Assembly (NCBI GenBank): GCA_002410715.1 | Contig: DHOG01000102.1 | Span: 1 to 12,236, forward strand | From: Ruminococcaceae bacterium UBA5396 | GTDB lineage: Bacteria > Bacillota > Clostridia > Oscillospirales > Acutalibacteraceae | Direction: 5' to 3' | Length of the DNA stretch: 12,236 bases | Shown: positions 1 through 6,100 of the stretch, one piece after another | Position numbering within the stretch: the stretch's first letter is position 1 | How the letters are laid out: the number at the start of each line of letters is the position of its first letter | Position numbers and translations under genes: made by a program | Notes under the pieces: generated by a model | Seen by the model: only the letters and a program-made list of their open reading frames with translations | Told to the model about the DNA's origin: nothing | Database searches by the model: none

Positions 1-51
1 GCTTGGTTCGGGACCAAGAGGCCGTGTGTTCGAGTCACATCACTCCGACCA
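1..51 (+). tRNA. tRNA-Pro (anticodon CGG), 3' part, cut by the window edge
   Basis: This is the 3' two-thirds of a tRNA. The anticodon stem is CTTGG (2-6) paired with CCAAG (14-18), around the 7-base loop TTCGGGA with anticodon CGG at 9-11, which reads the proline codon CCG. A 5-base variable loop follows (19-23). The T stem is GTGTG/CACAT (24-28, 36-40) with loop TTCGAGT. The acceptor 3' strand is CACTCCG (41-47), then discriminator A and an encoded CCA (49-51). The 5' acceptor strand and D arm lie outside the window, so the identity rests on the anticodon and on the proline-like acceptor strand. Confidence 0.93.
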
Positions 52-62
52 TCATGTGGTAC

Positions 63-117
63 ATACTACCAAAAACCAGTCGTAATCGAAAGATTATGGC
101 TGGTTTTTTAGTAGTAT
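63..117 (+). terminator. Long hairpin terminator after tRNA-Pro
   Basis: A 17-bp stem (71-87 with 92-108, three G-T pairs) is closed by a GAAA tetraloop. Its 3' arm ends in a run of T (103-109). Outside a small internal loop the stem continues with ATACTAC (63-69) paired to GTAGTAT (111-117). The 5' arm begins with AAAAA, so the structure could work on either strand. It lies 11 bases after the tRNA CCA end, where a Rho-independent terminator is expected. Confidence 0.8.
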
Positions 118-160
118 TATAAAGCTTTCATAACATAATTCAATTTATGAGAGCTTTATA
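118..160. repeat. Second AT-rich hairpin directly abutting the first
   Basis: A 16-base arm (118-133, TATAAAGCTTTCATAA) pairs with 145-160, with a single T-G wobble and an 11-base loop. It starts at the base after the previous hairpin ends, so the two stems lie back to back. It is followed by ATTTTATTTA. It could be a second terminator, possibly facing the other way, or the end of a decayed element. The sequence does not decide between these. Confidence 0.55.
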
Positions 161-222
161 ATTTTATTTATAACGCTAAATTGTTATCAACAGTCTCCAC
201 TTTATTAACCTATCGAAACTAA

Positions 223-762
223 TTACCAGTAATAAAATTTATCTTTTATTATCACCATGATTTTTACAGTCTTTCCCGTTTATGCAATTACCGAGTTGCT
301 TTTGATAAATACAGAAAATTTCACTCGGAAATAATTCGAAAATTTTATCAGAATTTTTGGCTTTCATTTTCATCAATAAAATATAACGATGATTATATTG
401 CATTTACGTATGCATTTAAATATAACAACAAGATATATTGGTATATAAAAACCTACGACCCCGATTTTGCAAAATACAGTCCTGGACATTTAGCTGCATC
501 GTATGACCTTGGTTTTATACAAAACAGCGAAATTACAGAGGTGGATCTTATGAGAGGGGAAGAAGAGTACAAGCTACATTGGACAGAACGATATCGCATT
601 AATTACAGATTTGTTCTTTTTAAAAACAATATAAAAGGTCTCGTATATAAATTTTATATTATGATAATGGACAGGTTGTATCATACAAAACGCTTTTATC
701 GGCTTACCCGGTATTTATATAAAGTATTACGGCAATGTAAATTGCTGTTTGAAAAGCAGTAA
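223..762 (+). pseudogene. 5'-truncated FemAB/CelD-like GNAT acyltransferase remnant
   Basis: An open frame runs from just after a TAA at 220-222 to the TAA at 760-762. It has no ATG before 550 and only a GTG at 541. Read through from 223 it gives about 179 residues resembling the C-terminal half of Acetyltransf_6 (CelD/BioF2-like GNAT) proteins. The visible landmarks are IKYNDDYIAFTYAF, YSPGHLAASYDLGF (from about 475) and RGEEEYKLHW (553-582), the family's usual order of a strand, a P-G acyl-CoA-site segment and the late R-G-x-x-x-Y-K motif. Family members are about 330-370 residues, so the N-terminal half is missing. Hairpins occupy the place where it should be. A basic tail with many Tyr and Lys follows. 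The stretch is much more AT-rich than the catabolic genes to the right. It is most likely a dead fragment. A short protein from the GTG at 541 cannot be excluded but would lack a complete domain. Confidence 0.65.
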
Positions 763-920
763 CCGAATATAATTTATGTATGAGCAAGAACAGAATGGTA
801 TCATTATAAAGCAAGACATCTGACACTTTGGCAAATCCCTTGAGTGATATCCAAATATCGAGGTTCGGAGGCGAGGGGCGAGATTGTGCAGCTTTTGCTT
901 AATTGGGCATAGATATATTG
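763..920. other. Intergenic stretch with no recognisable gene
   Basis: No convincing coding frame or RNA gene is visible. The composition changes within it, from AT-rich (763-825) to a G-rich stretch around 860-890, which suggests joined pieces of different origin. A short minus-strand open frame crosses it but has no recognisable domain and no ribosome site. Confidence 0.4.
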
Positions 921-956
921 AACACCCAAAAGGCTGCGCACAGCCTTTTGGGTGTT
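921..956. terminator. Perfect 16-bp hairpin between the GNAT remnant and the FAD oxidoreductase
   Basis: AACACCCAAAAGGCTG (921-936) pairs without mismatch with 941-956 across a CGCA loop. It lies 70 bases beyond the stop codon of the minus-strand FAD gene, a natural place for its terminator, and also downstream of the plus-strand GNAT remnant. Neither side has a clear T run straight after the stem, although each 3' arm contains TTTT. It is therefore probably a weak or Rho-assisted terminator rather than a classical one. Confidence 0.55.
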
Positions 957-1025
957 GATAAAACCATATTCTTTTTACGGATTTGGTCAGGCACTTAATC
1001 TTCTCTGTAGGGTTCTTAGATACTT

Positions 1026-2309
1026 CTATAATCGTGACTGTATTTCTGCCGCAGCCAGTTTGCGTAGCGGAATATTCTTAGTTGCACAAAGTGCTGCAGC
1101 AATTCCGGCACTTTCTCCAATTGCAGCACAGATCGGCATAGCACGGAAATTCGAGTGTGCCATATGCGTTCCTGAAATGTTTCTCCCGCAGAGCAGCAGA
1201 TTTTCAATTTTCTCTGGCACCATGCACCTATAAGGAATGGTATAGCTCTTTTGATGGGGGAAATGCTTCTGAACTCCCGTTTCGTCCAATCCTGATCCAG
1301 TCAGGTTATGAACATCAAAATTAAAGTGCGCTCCCCGCACGACCCAGTCCTCAAATTGCCTCGCTTGGAGAATATCCTCTTGGGTCAGTTGGTAAACACC
1401 CTTGAAGTGCCTTGTTTCACGTATGCCTATCAAGGATGCGGAGGAAACAATAAAGCATTTTTCATATCCGGGTACATATTCACGTAGGAATGCTTCGATG
1501 GAATAGAGTTGTCCCCGGCAGACCGCTTCCGCACGCGTCAGGGATAGAACATCGGTACCGTCCACGTCAACGCAGTTTGTCATATTGCAGGTAACCACGC
1601 CCGGAAGGGTGGTGGGATATAAAAGCACGTGCCCTGCCGGATTTGGCAGGTGTTTTCTTGCCAGTTGCTGCAGCTCACCTTTCGGTGTTTCAAAGGTGCT
1701 TTCAAATGAATGCAGATAAACCGCGCGGGAGGTATCCACTCCTGCAACCTTGAACATAAGAGTAGCAGGCTGCATTTTGCCGTCTTCTTCTCTCCCCTTT
1801 TGATATTCTACTCCGCTGGCCGCTGCAATGTCACCGTCACCGCTCGCATCAATGATGATCTTTCCCCTTAGCACCGATCGTCCCGATTTGCTCTCGGTAA
1901 TGACACCGGCCACGCGGCCGTCTTCTACAATTGGCAGGCAAGCCACGGTATAAAGCCATACCTCAACACCCGCATCCGAAAGCATGTGCCAATAAACGTT
2001 CTTAAGCTTCTCCGGATTAATCCATACATCTGGTTTTTCGTGAAAAGTGCCCTCGTTGCAACGGGCACTTTCCCGAATGATCTCGCTAAACATCTTGCTT
2101 TCCACGCTGCCCGTCCAGTGGCTCATCAGTCCCGCTGTGGACATTCCGCCTACTGTTCCCTGCTGTTCGATTAACATCGTTTTTGCGCCTGTCCGTGCTG
2201 CCGAAACTGCAGCTGCCACGCCGGATGGACCTCCCCCGACCACAAGAACATCAACATTGCGGACAATTGGTATCTCTCGCCGGGGTTCAATATACACTCG
2301 ATTTGTCAT
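1026..2309 (-). CDS. FAD-dependent oxidoreductase (FAD_oxidored family)
   Basis: A soluble flavoprotein of 427 residues. The N-terminal Rossmann segment DVLVVGGGPSGVAAA (residues 20-34) carries the G-x-G-x-x-G dinucleotide site. A Glu at about 48 is placed to bind the ribose of FAD. GTVGGMSTAG (51-60) follows, typical of the FAD_oxidored (PF12831) group. The C-terminal segment has LLLCGRNISGTHMAHSN and then GESAGIAAAL, the second FAD-contacting region of this family. Members are common in carbohydrate and sugar-acid gene clusters, but the substrate is usually unknown and nothing here identifies it. I chose the ATG at 2309 rather than an upstream ATG at 2348 because AGAAGGTG sits 8 bases before it. 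It is divergent from the PocR/AraC regulator, which makes it that regulator's most likely target. No signal peptide or membrane segment is seen. Confidence 0.88.
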   Translation of the reverse strand: MTNRVYIEPRREIPIVRNVDVLVVGGGPSGVAAAVSAARTGAKTMLIEQQGTVGGMSTAGLMSHWTGSVESKMFSEIIRESARCNEGTFHEKPDVWINPEKLKNVYWHMLSDAGVEVWLYTVACLPIVEDGRVAGVITESKSGRSVLRGKIIIDASGDGDIAAASGVEYQKGREEDGKMQPATLMFKVAGVDTSRAVYLHSFESTFETPKGELQQLARKHLPNPAGHVLLYPTTLPGVVTCNMTNCVDVDGTDVLSLTRAEAVCRGQLYSIEAFLREYVPGYEKCFIVSSASLIGIRETRHFKGVYQLTQEDILQARQFEDWVVRGAHFNFDVHNLTGSGLDETGVQKHFPHQKSYTIPYRCMVPEKIENLLLCGRNISGTHMAHSNFRAMPICAAIGESAGIAAALCATKNIPLRKLAAAEIQSRL

Positions 2310-2391
2310 AAAAATCACACCTTCTGCGCCCCGACCGGAAAGGCGCATTATTAATAAAAGCCGAAAAACATTGCGTCACACAACACTTTTC

Positions 2392-2420
2392 ATTATAATG
2401 ATACTATTACAATAAATTAA
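2392..2420 (-). promoter_or_regulatory. Candidate promoter for the FAD oxidoreductase
   Basis: Read on the minus strand, TATAAT (2397-2392) is preceded by a 17-base spacer and a weak -35-like TTAATT (2420-2415). This would give a leader of roughly 75 bases before the ATG at 2309. The -10 matches the consensus exactly but the -35 is poor, which fits a promoter needing an activator such as the adjacent AraC-type protein. AT-rich DNA makes chance matches likely. Confidence 0.4.
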
Positions 2421-2441
2421 ACACCTTAAATAAACTATAAT
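2413..2441 (+). promoter_or_regulatory. Candidate promoter for the PocR/AraC regulator
   Basis: A consensus TATAAT at 2436-2441 lies about 37 bases before the TTG start. A weak -35-like TAAATT (2413-2418) lies 17 bases upstream of it. It overlaps the divergent minus-strand promoter candidate, so both genes could be controlled from the same short region. The surrounding DNA is AT-rich, so this remains tentative. Confidence 0.4.
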
Positions 2442-2478
2442 ATATCTAAAATATATTACACAATTAGAAGGGATTTAA

Positions 2479-3363
2479 TTGACAGAGCTTGTAAAGCAAA
2501 TTTCTCGTTATATTCAGCATCTGAATAAAGAATACGAATTCCAGATAACCATCCATGGGTTTACAGGGATGCTGTCTAACTTCATTGAGCTAGTTCCTTA
2601 TAATATTCATGAAAATTCTTACTGCCTCTACGTCAAGACAAACAAGGATGTATGGAACCAATGTATATGTCGGCAACAAAAGGTGATTGAGCATTGCCAA
2701 AATGGTATATTTTACGGTATGTGCTATGCAGGCGTGGAGGAATATGTCCTTCCTGTCACAGACGGGCAGGGCATTATCGGGTTTGTTAGTGTAAGCGGAT
2801 ATCGAACCGATCCTGAACAGGCATGCCGCCGTATGGAGATTCTGTCTAAAAAGTACTTGCTGGACAAAGAGCAGCTCAAGCAGATTTATCAGCAGCATTT
2901 ACGTGAAACCCCCCCGCCACAGATGTTTGTCGACACCATGGTTTCTCCCCTATGCGCCATGCTTCGGCTGTTGTATATCACATGGCTGAGAATCTATGAA
3001 ACCATGAGCATCAATGACTGTAATTCGGATTATATTTATAGCTATATCATCCATTACCTGAACCGGAATTACAACCAGCGTGTTACACTGGAACAAATAG
3101 CGAGTCAATGTCATTGCAGTAAATCCTATATCATGCAGATCTTCAAGCACAAGGGCAAAGGTACTGTCTGGCGCTATATTACCGGACTGCGAATGGAAAA
3201 GGCCCGAATGCTGCTGACTGAATCCAGGTTGCAAATTGGCGAAATTTCTGAAAGGATCGGTTATAGTGATTCTAATTATTTTACCAATACCTTTCGTAAG
3301 GAAAACGGAATTTCACCCAGCGCATATCGAAATCAATTTCGACAAATAGAGAAAGAAAAATAA
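2479..3363 (+). CDS. PocR-domain AraC-family transcriptional regulator
   Basis: A 294-residue cytoplasmic regulator. Residues about 5-165 look like a PocR sensory domain (PF10114). They hold YCLYVKTNKDVWNQC, then CQNGIFYGMCYAGVEEYVLPV and GFVSVSGYR, with cysteines at about 49, 62, 64, 73 and 82. Such domains are proposed to bind small hydrocarbon-derived ligands. Residues about 186-290 are a complete AraC double helix-turn-helix: VTLEQIASQCHCSKSYIMQIF, then LQIGEISERIGYSDSNYFTNTFRKENGISPSAYR. The start is TTG at 2479. AGAAGGGA lies about 5 bases before it and no ATG is available until residue 31, inside the domain. It is divergent from the FAD oxidoreductase, the usual layout for an activator and its target. 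It may also act on the minus-strand operon that converges on it from the right. Its ligand is unknown. Confidence 0.88.
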   Translation: MTELVKQISRYIQHLNKEYEFQITIHGFTGMLSNFIELVPYNIHENSYCLYVKTNKDVWNQCICRQQKVIEHCQNGIFYGMCYAGVEEYVLPVTDGQGIIGFVSVSGYRTDPEQACRRMEILSKKYLLDKEQLKQIYQQHLRETPPPQMFVDTMVSPLCAMLRLLYITWLRIYETMSINDCNSDYIYSYIIHYLNRNYNQRVTLEQIASQCHCSKSYIMQIFKHKGKGTVWRYITGLRMEKARMLLTESRLQIGEISERIGYSDSNYFTNTFRKENGISPSAYRNQFRQIEKEK

Positions 3364-3403
3364 CCCTGTATACAAGCTGATTTTGGCTTTGTAAACAGGG
3401 TTA
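3351..3403 (-). terminator. Convergent terminator; U tract lies inside the end of the AraC gene
   Basis: TAACCCTGT (3361-3369) pairs with ACAGGGTTA (3395-3403). An inner ACAAGC/GCTTTGT pairing with one bulge extends the stem. Read on the minus strand, the stem is followed at once by TTTTTCTTTC (3360-3351), a good U tract, so it is a Rho-independent terminator for the operon ending at 3437. The first three bases of the left arm are the stop codon of the AraC gene. For plus-strand transcription the tract after the stem is poor. Confidence 0.75.
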
Positions 3404-3436
3404 TCATGATTCTAAAAATATATCACCCTCCCGATT

Positions 3437-4192
3437 TCACGATATGACCGACAGCTCTATTAGCGTTTCGGCATCCTGTATGAATGCTTCTATGGAATCG
3501 TTCTTAACAAACTCGAGAATGATTGCATGATTTCCGTCTTTTATTACATTGAGATAGGCAGACCATGCATCGAAGCCTTCTTTTAACAGAAAGCGTTCAT
3601 TCGCCTCCCAGTGAAAAACATGAACATTGGCAAGCCACGGCTTTATTTGCTGCAATCCCCCCAAATTATCTGCATGGCTTATTTGGGGGTTTGGCTGCCA
3701 TCCGGTACAGACAAAGGGATGATCGATGCCTTTTAACACCCTGCAGGCGCTTTCGCTATCTTGGGTTAGAGAGTTGCGATGATACTCAAAGGCTGTTTTT
3801 ATACCTTTTTTGGCGCACATATCCCCCATGATTTTCCCGTTTTCTATAACCTTATCATAATAGGTATGGTCTGCTTTGTCAGGGGAACGGTTTCCACACC
3901 ATACCCGAATCAATGGAGCACCAAGCGCCGCCGCGGTTTCCAAAATCGGCATAAAATCCTCTCTCGGATTTACAGAATCGGAAAGCGTGTAATAAGACCC
4001 GTACGAAAGCACCTTTAAATCAGCTTTTCTGGTAGCCGCTCCTGTTTTCTCGGCATTTTCAATATCGGTTGGCGGCACATGAATATCGCCACCCCATTCG
4101 ATTCCATCCAATTCAGCCTCTACTGCAAGCTGTATAACAGCTGATACATCTAATTTCCGAAAGGTGACAGAGGTAACTCCGGTAGAAAACAT
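3437..4192 (-). CDS. Sugar phosphate isomerase/epimerase-like TIM-barrel protein
   Basis: A 251-residue protein of the AP_endonuc_2 / xylose-isomerase-like TIM-barrel family (PF01261), which includes IolE- and YcjR-type dehydratases and epimerases. The barrel start is GVTSVTFRKLDV, followed by DGIEWGGDIHVPP (29-41). Later segments are KTAFEYHR with E136 and H138, VHVFHW with H191 and H194, and IILEFVK with E227. Where the family usually has an Asp and His on one strand for the metal, this protein has CTGWQPNPQISH (162-173), so part of the metal site is changed. It is the last gene of the operon and follows the Gfo/Idh/MocA gene with an overlap, a pairing common in inositol and sugar-acid loci. 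ATG codons lie at 4198 and 4192. GAGGG directly touches the first but is 6 bases from the second, so I favour 4192. Confidence 0.83.
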   Translation of the reverse strand: MFSTGVTSVTFRKLDVSAVIQLAVEAELDGIEWGGDIHVPPTDIENAEKTGAATRKADLKVLSYGSYYTLSDSVNPREDFMPILETAAALGAPLIRVWCGNRSPDKADHTYYDKVIENGKIMGDMCAKKGIKTAFEYHRNSLTQDSESACRVLKGIDHPFVCTGWQPNPQISHADNLGGLQQIKPWLANVHVFHWEANERFLLKEGFDAWSAYLNVIKDGNHAIILEFVKNDSIEAFIQDAETLIELSVIS

Positions 4193-4194
4193 TT

Positions 4195-5340
4195 TCATCC
4201 CTCACTTTCACTTAACAAAACTGCCTTTTCAAAGCATGTCTGCAATCGGTCATACAGCCCGTCCACATATGTTATCACACTGCTGGGGTTCTGTTTCTGC
4301 TTCTTGAGAATGCGGCCTTCCTCAAAATTCCGGATTTCAACCTCGGACTGAATCATATTGATGAAACGTGTGTGGGACATGGCGGTTTCGATGCCGCAGG
4401 CAACCGGTTTTCCACTGTTGATGGTTTCAATGACCGCCCATATTTTCTCTCGCTCCTTTGGATCGGGCGCAAGGCTTTCTTGATAACATTCATCGTCAGC
4501 AAAAATTTCAACCTTGCGGGTTACCATATTGCATTTGATGACCGCGTTTTCGAATTCCAGTTCAAAATACGGCTGCTGCAATCTGTCAATGGCGTGGGAA
4601 GCTGCAAAATACAGCGGGATTCCGCAGTCGGTCTGTATTCTGGTTGTAATGGTATCAAAATTCTCTATCTTGTTTGCCCGATACAGCTCGGTTTCATGAG
4701 ATGTGGGAAGCGCCGAGGTATTCATGGTTTTTCCCGCCAGATAAAACAGGTTGTGCAGATAGTGGGCGCAGGCGTTGTTGGCAACGCTGTCATAAACATA
4801 GTTTTCGCCCGACTTGATTCTGCCTGCCCATCCCCGCTGATAATAAATATTATCTCTCGGTCCTAAGGTGATATCCTTGAAAAGCAGAGGTTGCCCGTAT
4901 CTACCTTTCATTATATCTGCTTTGATTGCCTGAATCCCCGGATTAAAAGAATACTGGTAACCGATTGCCACCTGCAGGCTGCTGCCGTTCTGAGCGTCAA
5001 GCATTCTGTGCGCCTCATCCATTGTGGCGCACAGGGGTTTTTCACATAGCACATGACTGCCATGCTGTAGCGCGTAGAGTGTCTGGGATTCATGCAGATG
5101 AATGGGGGTGGCAATACACATGAGATCCGCTTCTTGTTCTTTATAAAAATCTTCCATGCTTTCATAAATTGGAATATTCTTATCTCGCAACTGATTAATA
5201 TAACTGCACTTTTCGGCATAGGGGTCAATACAACCGGTGAATTCCAGTCCCCGTTTCTCGCATTCTTCCAGAAAAGCAGTGCCATATATCATACCGTATC
5301 CGCCAATGCCCGACAATGCTACTGTTTTTATCCTTTTCAT
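4195..5340 (-). CDS. Gfo/Idh/MocA-family NAD(P)-dependent oxidoreductase
   Basis: A 381-residue soluble dehydrogenase. The N-terminal Rossmann fold opens with KTVALSGIGGYGMIYG (5-20). IATPIHLH (76-83) and VLCEKPLC (97-104) follow, with the E-K-P motif whose lysine (K101) is the usual catalytic residue. GYQYSFNP (127-134) is the start of the alpha/beta catalytic domain. The family usually oxidises a ring or chain hydroxyl of a sugar or inositol. The substrate here is unknown. The segment normally carrying D-x-G-x-H-x-x-D reads NNACAHYLHNLFYL, a departure that may alter substrate choice. The ATG at 5340 is chosen over 5361 because AAAGGA lies about 7 bases before it, while nothing suitable precedes 5361. 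Its TGA overlaps the first ATG of the isomerase gene. The TetR gene ends 29 bases upstream. Confidence 0.88.
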   Translation of the reverse strand: MKRIKTVALSGIGGYGMIYGTAFLEECEKRGLEFTGCIDPYAEKCSYINQLRDKNIPIYESMEDFYKEQEADLMCIATPIHLHESQTLYALQHGSHVLCEKPLCATMDEAHRMLDAQNGSSLQVAIGYQYSFNPGIQAIKADIMKGRYGQPLLFKDITLGPRDNIYYQRGWAGRIKSGENYVYDSVANNACAHYLHNLFYLAGKTMNTSALPTSHETELYRANKIENFDTITTRIQTDCGIPLYFAASHAIDRLQQPYFELEFENAVIKCNMVTRKVEIFADDECYQESLAPDPKEREKIWAVIETINSGKPVACGIETAMSHTRFINMIQSEVEIRNFEEGRILKKQKQNPSSVITYVDGLYDRLQTCFEKAVLLSESEG

Positions 5341-5369
5341 ACCGATATCCTTTCCAAACATTGCAATAA

Positions 5370-5981
5370 TTATTTTGTTACAATAAAATTGAGAATCATG
5401 TTTGTTACGTGATCTGTACGTTTTTGTATCTGTTCCGGCTTATTAAAATCAATCTGCATAACCTGTGACATGGTATGGATGTTGGAAAAGTAAGAGAATG
5501 TAAACATATTCAGTGACAGAATAATTTCTTCGATATCCGTGTCCTGCCGGAATACGCCTTGTTTAATCCCTCTTTCAAGAACACAGCGGGCGGCACGAAT
5601 GGCGTAATCCTTGATCATCGGCACATCGTTTGCCTTGATATATCTTGCTTGGTTGAGGTTTTCCCACATAATGAGATTCACAAAATTCCGGTCACTGTTT
5701 AAAAATTCAAAATACATTGCAATGATGTTGCGGATTGCCTGAACACAATCTGCGTTGTCATTTAGCAGCTCCTTTTCACGTTCCGTAATCCTTGAGTAAA
5801 CAACACCAAGAACCTCCGAATATAGCTGCTCCTTGCTGCCAAAGTATTCATAAATCATTCGTTTGTTTGCCTTGGCCCTTTCGGCAATATCATCCACCCG
5901 GGCTCCGTATATTCCTTTTGCGGCAAACTCGGTTTCCGCCGCTTCCAGAATACGCTGCTTGGTCAATTCCGACTTTTTCAC
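5370..5981 (-). CDS. TetR/AcrR-family transcriptional regulator
   Basis: A regulator of 203 residues, a standard TetR length. The N-terminal domain is clear: SELTKQRILEAAETEFAAKG, then YGARVDDIAERAKANKRMIYEYFGSKEQLY, with the DNA-recognition helix ending at about residue 47. The rest is a helical ligand-binding domain with no recognisable ligand signature. I prefer the GTG at 5981 because AAAGGAAG precedes it and the protein then begins MKKSELTKQ, as many relatives do. Longer forms from GTG at 6035 (GGAGG five bases before it) or ATG at 6047 are possible. The gene sits in the middle of a co-directional operon, between serine dehydratase and the Gfo/Idh/MocA gene. It probably controls the genes behind it, itself, or the whole locus. 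A palindrome at 6079-6100 lies ahead of it. Confidence 0.88.
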   Translation of the reverse strand: MKKSELTKQRILEAAETEFAAKGIYGARVDDIAERAKANKRMIYEYFGSKEQLYSEVLGVVYSRITEREKELLNDNADCVQAIRNIIAMYFEFLNSDRNFVNLIMWENLNQARYIKANDVPMIKDYAIRAARCVLERGIKQGVFRQDTDIEEIILSLNMFTFSYFSNIHTMSQVMQIDFNKPEQIQKRTDHVTNMILNFIVTK

Positions 5982-6078
5982 CTGATCACTTCCTTTCTGA
6001 TATGAATTCCGGCTGAAATCCGCGTTATAAATCACCACTCCCTCCATGTGGGAGGCTTATTGAGCAATATGAATTTTT

Positions 6079-6100
6079 GGTTACATCTACAGGCGTAACC
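6079..6100. promoter_or_regulatory. Inverted repeat ahead of the TetR gene, possible operator
   Basis: GGTTAC (6079-6084) and GTAACC (6095-6100) form a perfect 6-base inverted repeat around 10 bases, with a few further matches towards the centre. It directly abuts the sdaAA stop codon and lies about 100 bases before the favoured TetR start. The 22-base size suits a TetR-type operator. It could instead be a small hairpin at the end of sdaAA transcription, but no T run follows it on the minus strand. Confidence 0.35.

Noticed and set aside
541..762. A 73-residue plus-strand ORF starting at GTG as a small independent gene
   Set aside because: The same frame continues upstream to 223 with clear GNAT-like sequence and no start codon, so it is better read as the tail of a truncated gene. 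No ribosome site of note precedes 541.
1..1025. An attachment-site repeat of the tRNA-Pro 3' end within the window
   Set aside because: I found no second copy of the T arm and acceptor sequence. Short matches such as TTCGAGT near 1150 are too short to count.
1016..1207. A 63-residue minus-strand ORF at the end of the FAD gene
   Set aside because: It is out of frame with, and inside, the conserved C-terminal FAD region, so it is a shadow.
2047..2415. A 122-residue plus-strand ORF opposite the FAD gene start
   Set aside because: It lies antisense over the conserved Rossmann region of the FAD protein, has no recognisable domain, and has no ribosome site.
4372..4866. A 164-residue plus-strand ORF
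   Set aside because: It is antisense to the Gfo/Idh/MocA gene, whose motifs are clear. The composition of the antisense product has no domain pattern.
5982..6060. A sigma-70 promoter directly ahead of the TetR gene
   Set aside because: A TATAAC occurs near 6030 on the minus strand, but no acceptable -35 is found at a 16-18 base distance, so I do not list it.
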